Assembly: GCA_023014485.1 (NCBI GenBank)
Contig: JAJOZX010009475.1
Location: 62,001-126,000 of the forward strand
DNA length: 64,000 nucleotides
Source of the DNA: Bathynomus jamesi
Taxonomy: Eukaryota; Arthropoda; Malacostraca; Isopoda; Cirolanidae
Reading direction: 5' to 3'
Below, in pieces: positions 21,216 through 32,414 of this stretch. The position numbers were made by a program, and so were the translations under genes. The notes beneath the pieces are model-generated. The model was not told where the DNA came from and did no database searches. It worked only from the letters and a program-made list of their open reading frames with translations. Position 1 is the first letter of the stretch; the number at the start of each line of letters is the position of its first letter.

Positions 21216-21775
21216 TATTTTATTGGGTTCAGAATCCCAGCTGAGCCGTGAACGGCCAGTTCTGAAGGGCCAGTTTAACCTACAGCCCAAGTTAAGCTAG
21301 ACTAAAAACTTACGGACTTGGAGGTCTTATTAGGTCCTACCTCAGGGTTGCTGACTCGATGTGGGCCTACCTTAGGCCTCAGTTGAATAAAATTAAGATA
21401 AAAAACAAAAGGGTCACTGTTTATGGTCTTCTTTCTAAACCTTGCAACAACACCACAACCTGCACCATTGCACGATGCAACAATCTGTATCTAAACAACC
21501 AAACTGAATTGCGAAAGAACTCTGTAAAACCACGCCCTGTAAATGCCGCATTCAACAAACGAGTAGGAAGGACGCGCAGCGCCCCAAAAAAATGATGCCA
21601 CAAGAGCCCAAAAATGCTAGCTCTAAATTAAGTGAATTTTTCACTAACCTTACAATTATGAGATGGATATATATATACACCTTAACTTAATATATACAAG
21701 CAATGCTGCATCAATCAGCTTAGTCATCATATCGCCTTGGGACAACAATGGCTCTTCCTCTTCTAGATTTTCTAA
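21216..21775. repeat. Unclassified dispersed repeat U1, copy 1
   Basis: About 560 bp is closely similar to 35710-36285 in the same orientation, from TTTTTTATTTTAT through AGCCCAAGTTAAGCTAGAC to CGCCTTGGGACAACAATGG. Similarity ends abruptly after TTTTCTAACA. No TIR or coding domain is evident. Confidence 0.85.
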
Positions 21776-22087
21776 CACCCATTCAGCAGTTTTGCGCTTG
21801 TTAGAAGAGATTTTTTCATCTTGCCATTTCAGGCATCTGAAATCGAGTAGAATTTGGCAGAGGTCACACCTGATTGCCTTTGCTTCATCAGTTACTTTTT
21901 ACAGTACCCACAGGGTTGTATGAAAGATAAAAAGATAGTGCCCGAAAATCGACTCAAAAGGGTAATTAAGTAAGAGAGGTATTTGGTTTGACTCAAAAGT
22001 TGGAGGAAACGTTCTTCCGTTACTCCGGGGGATGGGTCACCATATATATATTAATTATGCACGAGTCCTGCCATTTATCCTCTAAGC

Positions 22088-22457
22088 CAGTGGTTCCCAA
22101 CCTGGGGTCCCCGGACCCCTGTGGGTCCGCGAAGGCAGTACTGAGGGTCCGTGAGCTTTCAATATTTCGAGAGGCTCCAATGGAAATCGTACATTTACCC
22201 ACGATAAGGGCGCTCAGGTTAAAATTTCGTTTCCTTGCTCTTGGCTGGAATTATTAATACTTTTTTAATATGCTGTATTTTAATTGCATACTCACTTATA
22301 TGTCCTTTATTTGATAGTGAAAAATGAGAAAACAAGTTAATTATTAGTTAATAAAAACAGTTTGTTTGGTAGACGGAATCTTTCAAAAACATGGGGTCCG
22401 TGTGAAAAAAATAAAAATAAAAGGGGTCCTTTGTGGTGAAAAGGTTGGGAACCACTG
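22088..22457. mobile_element. hAT-type MITE
   Basis: A 370-bp element has ends CAGTGGTTCCCAACCTGG and CCAACCTTTTC-type reverse ends (GGTTGGGAACCACTG) and an exact 8-bp duplication CTCTAAGC (22080-22087, 22458-22465). There are no frames of interest. Confidence 0.95.
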
Positions 22458-22639
22458 CTCTAAGCTATGGACTTCTTGGTACGAAAACGTCTGTCTGTAG
22501 CTCCACTTAACTTCGACAGTGCAGTATTATTTCTAATCAATTGTATATATTTCTATCCTTAGTATATGAACTGTCATTGTATTAATAATATTTGTCATAT
22601 AGACTATAGTCTGCCAATAAACCTTTTCATTTTCATATA

Positions 22640-23492
22640 AGACAATTGCTGTGAAAAACTAATCTAAAAAACCTTCAGTAAAAACAATGGTGATAACGGA
22701 CTAGCGCTTACTCGTTGCCAATTCATTCTCGATAGACTATTTGAAATAGACGCCTTCCTCAACCCGAAACCTTTATTAAATGCGCGAGTTGATATGCATT
22801 ATTTTGACACCGTTCTCGAGCATGTCTATACATTTTTTATTGACGATTATATGGAGTGTAGAACTGAGCATGCTGAGAACAGATTGGAGCGTTGAGAAAT
22901 TTAGAAGACACGAACCCCGAGAAATACTACTCGCTTTGGAACGCCGGTCTAGAGCGTTACAAACCATCCCTCGCTTTCACCATTCATCCGCAGGAACTCT
23001 TACTTTATATACGGTGTAACTGTCGCTACGATTTTGAATGTTTTCTCACACATCGCTATGAGCTCTGAACAGTTTTCAAATGAAAAAAACTGGTGAAAAG
23101 AGAATAAACGTTCACTTAGAACGTGTACACATTAATTTTTCAGTGTAATATTGTACGAGTAATAACCGACCGTGTAATCGAGCAGGCCTTTGTTTTTATA
23201 TGCTCAAAGATTAACAATTATGAAAATGTTACGCCCAATTGTAAAGAAGGAACAAAAATGATCCTACATGAACTTAAGGGTCTGTATATCGAGTATGGAA
23301 TATCTTCTATATTAGATGTGGTATTGTTTCTAACAAGAATTGGATGTATTATACAAAGCAATGAGAATATAATTATTTCCACCATTAATCATGAGTCTAC
23401 TTTACTAATAAAAAATAATGTTTCGACATGTTAATAAATCTCATGCATTGCGACTGTTTCTATTTATTCTTCATTCATTTTCAAATTATGTC
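22640..23492 (+). repeat. Unidentified coding-like repeat U2, copy 1
   Basis: This is similar along its length to 41835-44030. Two plus-strand reading frames are shared. The first contains CQFILDRLFEI, FLNPKPLLNARVDMHYFD and IDDYMECR and breaks near 22893. The second lies in 23123-23434, with KEGTKMILHELKGLYIEYG and IIQSNENIIISTI. I do not recognise either protein. It may derive from a mobile element or an endogenised virus. No TIRs or duplications were seen. Frame breaks mark it as a non-functional copy. Confidence 0.6.
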
Positions 23493-23525
23493 TAAGTATG
23501 CGATGCTTTTTTTTAAACACCGCTG

Positions 23526-23571
<46 letters not shown>

Positions 23572-23856
23572 TCTGGTTGGAACTGACCAGCCAGATTGGC
23601 TTGTGAGCGTAGTCGCGTCCGGTGGTAACGGGTACACAAAAGCGCTATTTTTTTATTATTAATATCAGGTTATGCTTAAGAGTGTTTTAACGGTGGCCAC
23701 TACTCTATATTCATAGTAGCATTGGGTCAGTGTGCTGCATTATTTCAGGTGGCTTCAAAACCTTATATACTTTAAATTTTATTATTTTTTTTATCTTTTA
23801 AAATGAAGGTCGCTAAAGTTCATAGTGTGACGTCACACACGCATATATATATATAA
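23493..23856. other. Non-coding stretch with (GT)n
   Basis: (GT)n lies at about 23527-23571 and there is a short palindrome GTGTGACGTCACAC at about 23826-23839. No gene is seen. Confidence 0.6.
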
Positions 23857-26765
23857 TTAGGGTGATGCAAAAGTGGGGGAGTAAAATTTTTTTGTTTCAA
23901 ATTTTTGAGATACCCTCTCATTTGGTTTAATTTGGTGGAAAAATGATCCTGGGGAAATTTCGGGTCAAAATTCGAATATTTGGAGGTCGCGCCCGCCATT
24001 TGAAAATTTGCTGATTTCCATGACACCCAGGAGGTACAGCAAGCGTCACGTTACTTTTTTTTGAGTGGAAGTTCCCCACGAGGCCTATCATACCACCTTC
24101 TCTTTTCCATTTGTTCATAAAACAGATACAATACAATAGATATTTACAATAGATACATAGAATGGATATACTCGTAAATTTTACTGTTGCGTCAAAGATA
24201 CGAGAGTTTTCTTAGTTTTGTCCGGAAGCTTCTTCCGATAATTTGATACAACTTGCAGTAGATATTGCTTCTGTTGTTCATCATTGGTAATTAATTTGTT
24301 ATAATCTTCAATCAATTTCACTCCTCTTTCAGCAATATCATTAACAACTTTCATGTGATTCACTACGTTCTTTGCAACCCAATAACTCTCATCGAGAAGC
24401 CAATCTTCTACTGGTTTGCTCAAGAACGTTGAAGACAATCCGAGTATACTGAAGAAGGACTTTGTGTTAGCAGTTACAAAATCTTCAAGCTGCTTATTGT
24501 CAATAGTTTTGATGTCTATTTGTGTCTTCTTTGGAGGATCTGGCTCCGAAGATTTTGTAAGAGCCTCCTTCATTTTTCTTTTGGTGTCAAAGCTGATTTT
24601 ATCATCAAAGAAAGCCAATGCGATCAACTCTTCTGAGAGATACCACAAATGATTCTTGAATTTTTCTAAAGCAGCATTTGCTAGTTGTTCATTTGTGCTT
24701 TTGTAGCTGTGAAGATTCTTGAGAAGACTCAGATCATTTCGTGGAGCACTTGCTGCGCAGGGTGCTGAAAACCAATGCTTAATATAAATTGAAACAGAAA
24801 ACCAACAAATTTCTTTTAGATTTCTTTCTTCTATTGCTGTTATTTTGAACTGACTTTTGAACATAAAGATTTTCATTGAATAAATGACTTTCGCCATCCA
24901 ACGGGCTCTATGATAAGCCCCAGGCTTCCTGAATTTTATTCCAGTCGTTGGAGTACCGCCAAGCAAGATGATTGTCAGTTCCAATAACTCTCTGTAATCG
25001 TCGCGAGGTTGATCTTCATTGATTTTTCTTGCTGCAAAGTTGATGATTTCCTCTTTTTCCTTTTGTGGATAATTTTCTAATTTATCGTATGAAGTTAGAT
25101 TAATCTTATTCCAGTTTGTTTTGAATCTTTTGAATAACTGAATGTCAGGGCCTGATGAAGCCTGTAATGCAGGGGATACCACTGCTTCCAACATGATTTC
25201 AAGGATATGGTGTCGACAAGGACACCACAACAAATCTTTCTCCATTTTCTGTTCAATTAGGACACAAGCTCCGTTTTTACGACCTGTGTTCGATGCAGTT
25301 GTATCGAAACACATGCCTTTTACCTTATCTATTAGATTCCAATCAATGATCGCCTGATGTACTGCATTTGCAGTATCCTTTCCTGTGCCATGATCTATAT
25401 TTGGCACTCCAAGCAGTTGATCTTCTCCACTGCCAGAGATTAGGACTGGCAACCGATCAACAACCTCATTCCCGGTAATGTCTTCGAGGAGTTTCCCATC
25501 CCAATGAACAATCAAGGGTTTGTCAGCTTGAAATTCTTCTTTCAAGTTTTCACTGAACTTCTTTCTTGATTTCTGTCTTGCCCTGCGAATCGATGAGTAG
25601 CTAACATTGTAATTCTCTGGATCTTTTCCAACATTTGCGATCGTTGGAATAATTATTAAAGAGGCTGATCGGTCGCTGATCTTAGCAACATCCAATGAGG
25701 AAAGCAGATTTTCATTCATAATCTTGAATTTTTTTCTTGGAAGGCCTCTTTTGGATGTTGAGGGCACTTCCAGATCTACTTCTTCTTCCGTAGATGCAGG
25801 TGAATCACTGCAGGAACTGCTGCTGCTTGCAAGAACAACTGTTTCATCAAATGCACTTGATTCATGTAACCTTTTCTTATCCATTTTTTCATGTCTCTTC
25901 GCAGCTTCCTTTCGACGTTTTTCTTCATCCTTATCAACTGCCATCATTTTACCCTTTCGACCTTCCCTTTGTAGCCGTAGAAACTCTCTATCTTCCTCAA
26001 TAGTTATTAACTCGTTAGCATTTGCATGCGCAATATCAAAGAGTCCATCCAATTTTTCTTTCCATGTATTCTCTTTCTCTATTGAAAACTTCGATTTTTT
26101 TCCTTTGCTCTTCTTCAGCCCTTGCCACTCATCATACAGTTTATTTAATTTCTTCACAACATTACATTTCTGGGTTGTTGGTATTCCTGCTCTCTGCCAC
26201 ACTTCCAATACATCATTAACGGTTGAAGTTAATGCTTCTCTGACAGTTTCATTCTTGATATGTTTATAATTCATGAATAAGGAAATTACTTCTTTCTTTG
26301 ATGGAAGCTTACTTTGATTCAATTTATCTATTTGTTGACCGATCAGCCAGATATCTGTTGAGCTTCTTGATCTCATTTTTGTCACAATTAAGATAGAGGA
26401 AATAGAAGAGAAATTGAGGCGGAGACTCACTGATATAGTACCTCTCCTGGACACTGCCACAAGCACACTGCGATACCGATTTCCTTGAACGCTATTTGCT
26501 CATATACGCATCACCTACCACTCTGCCTGCAGCAAACCTGCACAAAACCTGCAACCTGCAACAAACCTGCAACAAAATAAGAACAAATTCAAAAAATTTG
26601 ATTTTACTCTAATTTTTTGTAATTTTCAAATTTTCAATTGGCGGGCGCGACCTCTGAATGTTATTTGTTTGACCTGGAATTTCTCACAGGGTGTTTTTGT
26701 GACAAATTGGAACAAATGAGGGGGTATCCCTAAAAATCCACGATGGTCATGATTTGTGCATCACC

Positions 26766-26769
<4 letters not shown>
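23857..26769 (-). mobile_element. DNA transposon T1 with about 150-bp TIRs starting TTAGGGTG
   Basis: A 2913-bp element lies in (TA)n sequence. The ends are TTAGGGTGATGCAAAAG at left and TTAGGGTGATGCACAAATC (reverse complement of the right end). The inverted similarity continues about 150 bp inwards, through GATACCC..CTCATTTG, to GGTCGCGCCCGCCA and GAAAATTTG. It encloses one long uninterrupted minus-strand gene. The exact target duplication cannot be read because the target is TA repeats. A diverged relative lies at 59185-63471. I cannot assign it to a named superfamily. Confidence 0.9.
24181..26376 (-). CDS. Intact putative transposase of element T1 (731 aa)
   Basis: This is a probable RNase-H-fold (DDE/D) transposase. 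The frame is open from 26466, but the start at 26376 (MRSRSSTDIWLIGQQ) is preferred because the related gene at 59.8 kb begins at the same point (MASSSMKTRRNTKIWLNGQ). There is a basic, coiled N-terminal region (residues about 90-180), a Ser/Glu-rich linker (about 175-210), then a core. Candidate catalytic sites are Asp in VHWDGK (293), Asp in MCFDTTASNTG (358), CRHH (387-390) as a C-x2-H motif, and Glu in NDIAERGVKLI (683). The layout recalls hAT transposases (long D-to-E gap, C-x2-H), but the motifs differ from hAT consensus. Proteins of this type are common but uncharacterised in invertebrate genomes, as far as I recall. Confidence 0.85.
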   Translation of the reverse strand: MRSRSSTDIWLIGQQIDKLNQSKLPSKKEVISLFMNYKHIKNETVREALTSTVNDVLEVWQRAGIPTTQKCNVVKKLNKLYDEWQGLKKSKGKKSKFSIEKENTWKEKLDGLFDIAHANANELITIEEDREFLRLQREGRKGKMMAVDKDEEKRRKEAAKRHEKMDKKRLHESSAFDETVVLASSSSSCSDSPASTEEEVDLEVPSTSKRGLPRKKFKIMNENLLSSLDVAKISDRSASLIIIPTIANVGKDPENYNVSYSSIRRARQKSRKKFSENLKEEFQADKPLIVHWDGKLLEDITGNEVVDRLPVLISGSGEDQLLGVPNIDHGTGKDTANAVHQAIIDWNLIDKVKGMCFDTTASNTGRKNGACVLIEQKMEKDLLWCPCRHHILEIMLEAVVSPALQASSGPDIQLFKRFKTNWNKINLTSYDKLENYPQKEKEEIINFAARKINEDQPRDDYRELLELTIILLGGTPTTGIKFRKPGAYHRARWMAKVIYSMKIFMFKSQFKITAIEERNLKEICWFSVSIYIKHWFSAPCAASAPRNDLSLLKNLHSYKSTNEQLANAALEKFKNHLWYLSEELIALAFFDDKISFDTKRKMKEALTKSSEPDPPKKTQIDIKTIDNKQLEDFVTANTKSFFSILGLSSTFLSKPVEDWLLDESYWVAKNVVNHMKVVNDIAERGVKLIEDYNKLITNDEQQKQYLLQVVSNYRKKLPDKTKKTLVSLTQQ

Positions 26770-26843
<74 letters not shown>

Positions 26844-27955
26844 TTTTAAAAAAAAAAAACTTTAATGGACTAAGATCTTATCAAGGATTCAAATTTTGCT
26901 CCACTGGCACTCCTTTTTCTCCATTTCCCCCTCACCCTTTTTCCACTTCCCGCGTCCCCGATTAACCCCCCTCGAAATAAATGCAACCGTACTACTGGAT
27001 TACTCTGGTTAGAAAACTTGGTCATGTACTTTTAATGTTGGTATAGTATGGACTCGCTTAATTGTTTTACCGACATCTTGTTTGGAGCAATTCTTTGAAA
27101 TTTAAACTTGTCAAAATGGAATACCGTAATATAAAATCTAATTTCTTCCTTTTCTCTTGGCTTGGTACTAAATGATACCTACGTAAAAGATTTTACTGAA
27201 AATAAACGATATCCACGTGTATTCAGTTGCTCCATACTCTATACTGAAATAAAATAATGATTTTATAATCAGCCAAGTAGCATTTTTAGAACCGCAATTT
27301 GATAAATTTCGACTTTAATAACCTTATTCTTCCTGCTCCTACGGCTAGAAAATGGTTCACGGTACATTTTCATATAGTAAGCAATTGCTATTTATGGAAT
27401 TCTCGCTTTCATTTTGTGCAAAGCGTTGCTCTATTTTTTCTACTTCTGACGATACATTATTATTGATGCCTGTTCTGCTTTCTTTATTGTAGGGAACCGG
27501 CATCAATAATAATAAAAATAATAATAATAATAATAAAATAATAATAATAATAAATTTCTCTTTATTATTATAGTCCATTCAAAATCATAACAATTACGGG
27601 ACAAAATAATCTATTTAAATTTCAGTCATTACAATCCATGTGTACACAAATTAATTTCGATTTCCTTGCACGTGTGTGTGGATATGTATGCGCGCGTGTG
27701 TGTGTAACTGCAACTATTTCCTGTGCGTACGTTTCTTGCATTAATTTTTTAGAATTGCTTCAACTTTGTGTGAAAGTTTGTCCAATAACAATTTCTTTGA
27801 ACGGCGAAATTGAGGACAATTACGATCATAATACATGCAAGTCTGTATTATATAATAACTTAGCAAATTATAACTAATTGTAACAGATTGATTACTCCCA
27901 AAGATAACTGACTTTCGTTTGGAAATTTCTATGCTTATACAGTAAATATAATAAT

Positions 27956-28008
<53 letters not shown>

Positions 28009-28345
28009 AAAATTCGAAGTTATGTATCCGCATATTTAATTGCGGTAATAAATTCGCCGAAATATAACATTTTAAAATGTTTAAAAAATTACCAATTAGT
28101 AATCTTTGGTTTTTAAAATTTTATTTTCATTAATTACTATATTTTAAGGCTTTTTAAAACATTATTTTCTGTAAGAGAACCATTTCCGGTATCGTAAAAG
28201 TATTATTAGAAATAAAACATGATGCGTGTACGTACGTAATTTTTTTCATGTATGTAACCCGGTGACTGCTAAAGGCGCACATGATGTGTGCTCCTTTCTC
28301 TGACCTTAAATGAGCTGCGAAATGATCCTTTCACTTTCTACGAAG

Positions 28346-28391
<46 letters not shown>

Positions 28392-28880
28392 TTGAGTACT
28401 AATTCAAAATAATTGCATTAATAATTACTATTATTAGAAGTCAATGATACTCGTCATCCATTTCCTTGAGCGCTGTGTAATATAAATATACGAGTATATA
28501 AACTTTCTGCCTAACTGGAAAAGCCTTTCCCTTTTGGACGCCATTACTTACACCTGATAAAAAAATTTATAGAGAGCTTTTTTTTTAATTATTTAAGAAT
28601 TTGTCATCTATATTTTTTTATACTCATTCTTTTTATATTAATTTTCTGTATATATTTATTGCCTTTATTTAATCTGGTTTCAACTATAAAATATAAACGT
28701 ACAAAAGTACAATATAAATACTCTAACCGGCATCAAATTTTGTCTGCTTTTTATGTGATAAACAATAAATGCTATAAAATGCTATTACAGTATTATTATT
28801 ATTATTATTATTATAATAGAAATAATGAGATAATAGGCGCACTATATTCTACTTACTTTATTCCTCTATAATTATAGGTA
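26770..28880. other. Microsatellite-rich stretch without genes
   Basis: It contains (TA)n at 26770-26840 and 27953-28003, (AAT)n at about 27500-27552, (GA)n at 28350-28386 and (ATT)n at 28793-28815. Frames at 27638-27877 and 28659-28871 show no domain and are rejected as genes. Confidence 0.7.
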
Positions 28881-28884
28881 TGAT

Positions 28885-29340
28885 AACACTGGTCAACACT
28901 CATTTTATTGCCAATCATATTAGAGTGATTTTGGGGTAACTTTGTGGTGCTGATTCCGAATATGACATCGGTTTTGCTAGATTGGCTCTAATTTATGAGA
29001 TAATTGGTACCCCATTGAAACACGTAAAAATGCAAAAAATTTAATGTTCAGGCGGAGCCTACTTACAAATCGCATTGAAATTGTCTCAAATCATACAAAA
29101 GTAAACACATGAAATACATAATGGCATTTTATTCGGTCTCACCATCTAGAATGTTCCGGTAGTTTCCCATATGCACGCGTTATGGTTACGTTTCCTATTA
29201 ATTGAGGGTATTCATTATCTCAAGAACTAGAGCCAAATCGGAAAAACTACTTTCATTTTGGAATTCAGCAACCCCAAAATACCCTAAATTCGTACGAATT
29301 TCCTTGGCAACGAAAAAAAAAAGTTTTTTTGTTGACCTGT
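28885..29340. mobile_element. Probable MITE with ends ACACTGGTCAAC / GTTGACCTGTGT
   Basis: The inverted ends AACACTGGTCAACA (left) and TGTTGACCTGTGT (right) enclose arms with further inverted matches (GCTCTAATT.. against ..ACTAGAGCC; GGGGTAACTTTG against CCCCAAAATACCC). ATAA flanks both ends, a possible short target duplication. No coding content is seen. Confidence 0.6.
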
Positions 29341-29394
29341 GTAATAAAGAGGTCATAACACTGTGACACTGGTTAGAGTTTGTGTAAAATAGTT

Positions 29395-29618
29395 TGTTTT
29401 ATCGGATCAGAGAGTTACAAGGAGTTACGAGGAAAAGAAGTACCTCAAAAGGCCTTGCGGCCCATACCGAGGAGGTACCAATGGCAACGAGTGCCATGGA
29501 AAATTTTATACACCCTCAAATAGTGTGCAAGATTTGGTCTAACCTTTTCTTGAAATGATCCACAGAGGAACTGCTCACAACTTCTGAAGGTAACCTGTTC
29601 CACGTGTCACAGATCTTA

Positions 29619-29625
<7 letters not shown>
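29395..29625 (-). pseudogene. LINE 3'-end fragment
   Basis: The minus strand encodes WNRLPSEVVSSSSVDHFKK and LDQILHTI-stop, the typical C-terminal end of CR1-like LINE ORF2 (WN-LP--VV---S---FK--LD), followed by untranslated sequence. Only the end survives, as expected for 5'-truncated LINE copies. A (GA)n tract (29624-29671) borders it. Confidence 0.75.
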
Positions 29626-29674
<49 letters not shown>

Positions 29675-29830
29675 AAAAGGTTCCGTTTGAATTAATATTT
29701 TACTGTATACAGCTACAATAATTATGTTTACTACTTAAACAAGGAATAGAAAATCAAATACTTTATTATAGAGATATATATATATATATATATATGTATA
29801 TACTATAATTACTATATACGGTACACTATA

Positions 29831-30823
29831 CCGTATGTCCCACAAAAAAGTACACCCAACTTTAGATTGTACTAACTCCTCCAAAAATTGAGATATTTTG
29901 GATCTGTTTGTTTGATTTAATATAGCAAATTATTCTTTGTTAACGTTCAAATTTATTCATGTTTAAACGATTTAGTGTTTAAGCATCTGCTTTTAACTGA
30001 AGGGTACAACAAAATGGATTGCGCAAAATTGGTCAATGAAAAAATAATGTGTGTGCTATCGATGTAATGAAAAGACAAATACATAATAATAGATACTTTA
30101 ACATAATTTTAATAAGATACAAAGCAGATTTTTCTTTATTCCTTATTGCAAAAGTTATGCTTAGTTTCGTTTTCTTTCAACATGACCGCCATTCCTATCG
30201 ATACAAATCTGGAGTCGAGCTCTCATCTTCCCTATCACTCTTTTGATAAGATCTGGATTGTCTTTTAACAAGTTGATTTCAGCTGTGATGCGAGTCCTCA
30301 AATCATCTAAATTGATAGGTTGTGATGCAAATACTCTATCAATTTAGATGATTTGAGGACTCGCATCACAGCTGAAATCAACTTGTTAAAAGACAATCCA
30401 GATCTTATCAAAAGAGTGATAGGGAAGATGAGAGCTCGACTCCAGATTTGTATCGATAGGAATGGCGGTCATGTTGAAAGAAAACGAAACTAAGCATAAC
30501 TTTTGTAATAAGGAATAAAGAAAAATCTGCTTTGTATCTTATTAAAATTATGTTAAAGTATCTATTATTATGTATTTGTCTTTTCATTACATCGATAGCA
30601 CACACATTATTTTTTCATTGACCAATTTTGCGCAATCCATTTTTTTGTACCCTTCAGTTAAAAGCAGATGCTTAAACACTAAATCGTTTAAACATGAATA
30701 AATTTGAACGTTAACAAAGAATAATTTACTATATTAAATCAAACAAACAGATCCAAAATATCTCAATTTTTGGAGGCGTTAGTACAATCTAAAGTTGGGT
30801 GTACTTTTTTGTGGGACATACGG
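29831..30823. mobile_element. 993-bp foldback of two mariner-type 3' ends
   Basis: The ends CCGTATGTCCCACAAAAAAG and its reverse complement are flanked by TA (29829-29830, 30824-30825). The two arms of about 480 bp are almost identical inverted copies meeting near 30330. Read inwards-to-outwards, each arm encodes DLRTRITAEINLLKDNPDL, then IGKMRARLQICIDRNGGHVE, the C-terminus of a Tc1/mariner transposase. The frame stops shortly afterwards. Structure and flanks match the element at 19665-20406, although the sequences are unrelated. Confidence 0.93.
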
Positions 30824-31088
30824 TATATATACGTATTAAATAACTTCATTCAGTTCAGAGGCTTGTTCTTTGAAAAGCACAACTTAAGAATGAACAGGAA
30901 AACCCAAGTATATAAGATTCTTATTTTGAAAAAGTGCAAAAGTTACAAGCAAACGTTTCGGAAATACATTTTCATCTCGTGTTATAAAAATTTAATTTTA
31001 CAAATGCTAAAAAAAATTATAATTAAAAAAATATATTTTAAAAAATTAAAGAATTAACAAAAATAAAAATTTAAACATTAAGGAACAG

Positions 31089-31396
31089 TGAAAGAAAGCC
31101 ACCCCCAAACGGGTCGGGGGTGGCTTTCTTTCATTGATCTGCAAGTTATTTAGGTAGGTAGGTTATTTAGGTTAGGTTAAGTTGTGATATTTTAGTTAGT
31201 TTAATTGAAAATATCATGACTTAACCTAACCAATCATCAAGGTCATACAGTAATAAATAATAAACAATTCCTCATGAAGGTGTTTTTTACTTACATTCTT
31301 CACTTTAGTGATTTTGGGGGGTGGCATTGTTTACGTGATCACTTTTTAGGGTGGCATTGTTTACTAGAAACTTTTGGGGGTGGCTTTCTTTCATTG
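31089..31396. mobile_element. Short foldback element with GAAAGAAAGCCACCCCC ends
   Basis: The left end is itself a perfect hairpin (GAAAGAAAGCCACCCCC, 9-base loop, reverse complement; 31089-31131). The right end (31376-31396) repeats GGGGGTGGCTTTCTTTC. ATTGATC follows both GGCTTTCTTTC occurrences. Shorter copies of GGGTGGCATTGTTTAC lie at 31318-31370. It carries a copy of the recurrent palindrome (31165-31250) and sits inside the Penelope fragment. Confidence 0.75.
31165..31250. repeat. Recurrent palindrome, copy 5
   Basis: GGTTAGGTTAAGTTGTGAT and its inverted partner ATCATGACTTAACCTAACC surround a diverged centre. The right arm continues CAATCATCAAGGTCATACAG as in the other copies. Confidence 0.8.
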
Positions 31397-32414
31397 ATCC
31401 CATATTAAAGTAGGCATATTAAAATGGAATAAGACGATAAAACTTATTTAGAATGTTATCGTTGTTTGCATCAATTGATATTTTAACCGTTTCTCGATGG
31501 ATGGTACGTTACAGTCCCACCAAAAATACATTAGAAATAATAATATAAATTGTATTACAATGCCTCGTTTCTATAAATGTTTATTATGGTGTCATTTAGA
31601 TATCGGGAAAGGAACCCAAAATGGGTATCATTTCAGTGACTAGTTACTAAAATATTTAGTTTTTAGTAACACTAAAACCCGTACTTTTTGGTGACAAAGT
31701 GATCGCATATGTTACGGGAACCGTCCTTGAAGGGTTAAAATACTGAAATACGAAAGCTGTAAAAAAGAATTAATATAAACAGCTAAAAACATTATCACGT
31801 AATAGCGAGATCAAATGTTGAAACGTAATCGTTCAGAACGAGTTTGCTTTTCCAGATATACAAAGATTCTAAAATGTGGAGGTTGGCAAGTTGTTTACTA
31901 TTAACGATGTTTATAATTTGAAAAGAGAAAGGGTTAGTGGGATGGTCTGCGGCAAGACAGTGTTCTCTTCTGGAAGATTTTGAAGGTCTATTTAGAGGAC
32001 GTGATGCGCGACTGGAAATTCCCCATTGCTCTTGCCCGTCTATCCTAGATATTGATATTTTAAAATATTGAAATACAAAAGCTATAAAAAGAATCTCATC
32101 CTTGTCTGTTTGATCTCATCCGTTGTATATTCCTCCCAATGTACTCGCTGTCAGGCGAATTATATTGGCAGCACCCGCCGCCAGTACAAAATTTTACTGA
32201 TGCACACAACGATAACACCCTAAGTAAGCTTTATTGTCTTATTCCATTTTAATCTGCTTATTTTAAATTTAAAAAATTAAATTTTTAAATTTTTTTAAAA
32301 TATTTATTTTTGTTTCTTAAATAAATTATAAAAATTTCAACATTGTAAAATTCAATTTTTATAGCACAAGATAAAAATGTATTTCCGAAACATCGGCTTG
32401 TTTTCCTGTTCATC

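Noticed and set aside
23826..23839. Perfect CRE-like palindrome GTGTGACGTCACAC
   Set aside because: A CREB-type site is possible, but it is a single motif with no gene next to it; not supportable as regulatory.
24416..26269. Plus-strand frames inside element T1
   Set aside because: These are antisense shadows of the intact 731-codon transposase.
29831..30823. Assembly artefact caused by palindromic reads
   Set aside because: Arms differ at several bases and the element has TA flanks and a unique centre, so a real foldback is preferred; long reads would settle it.
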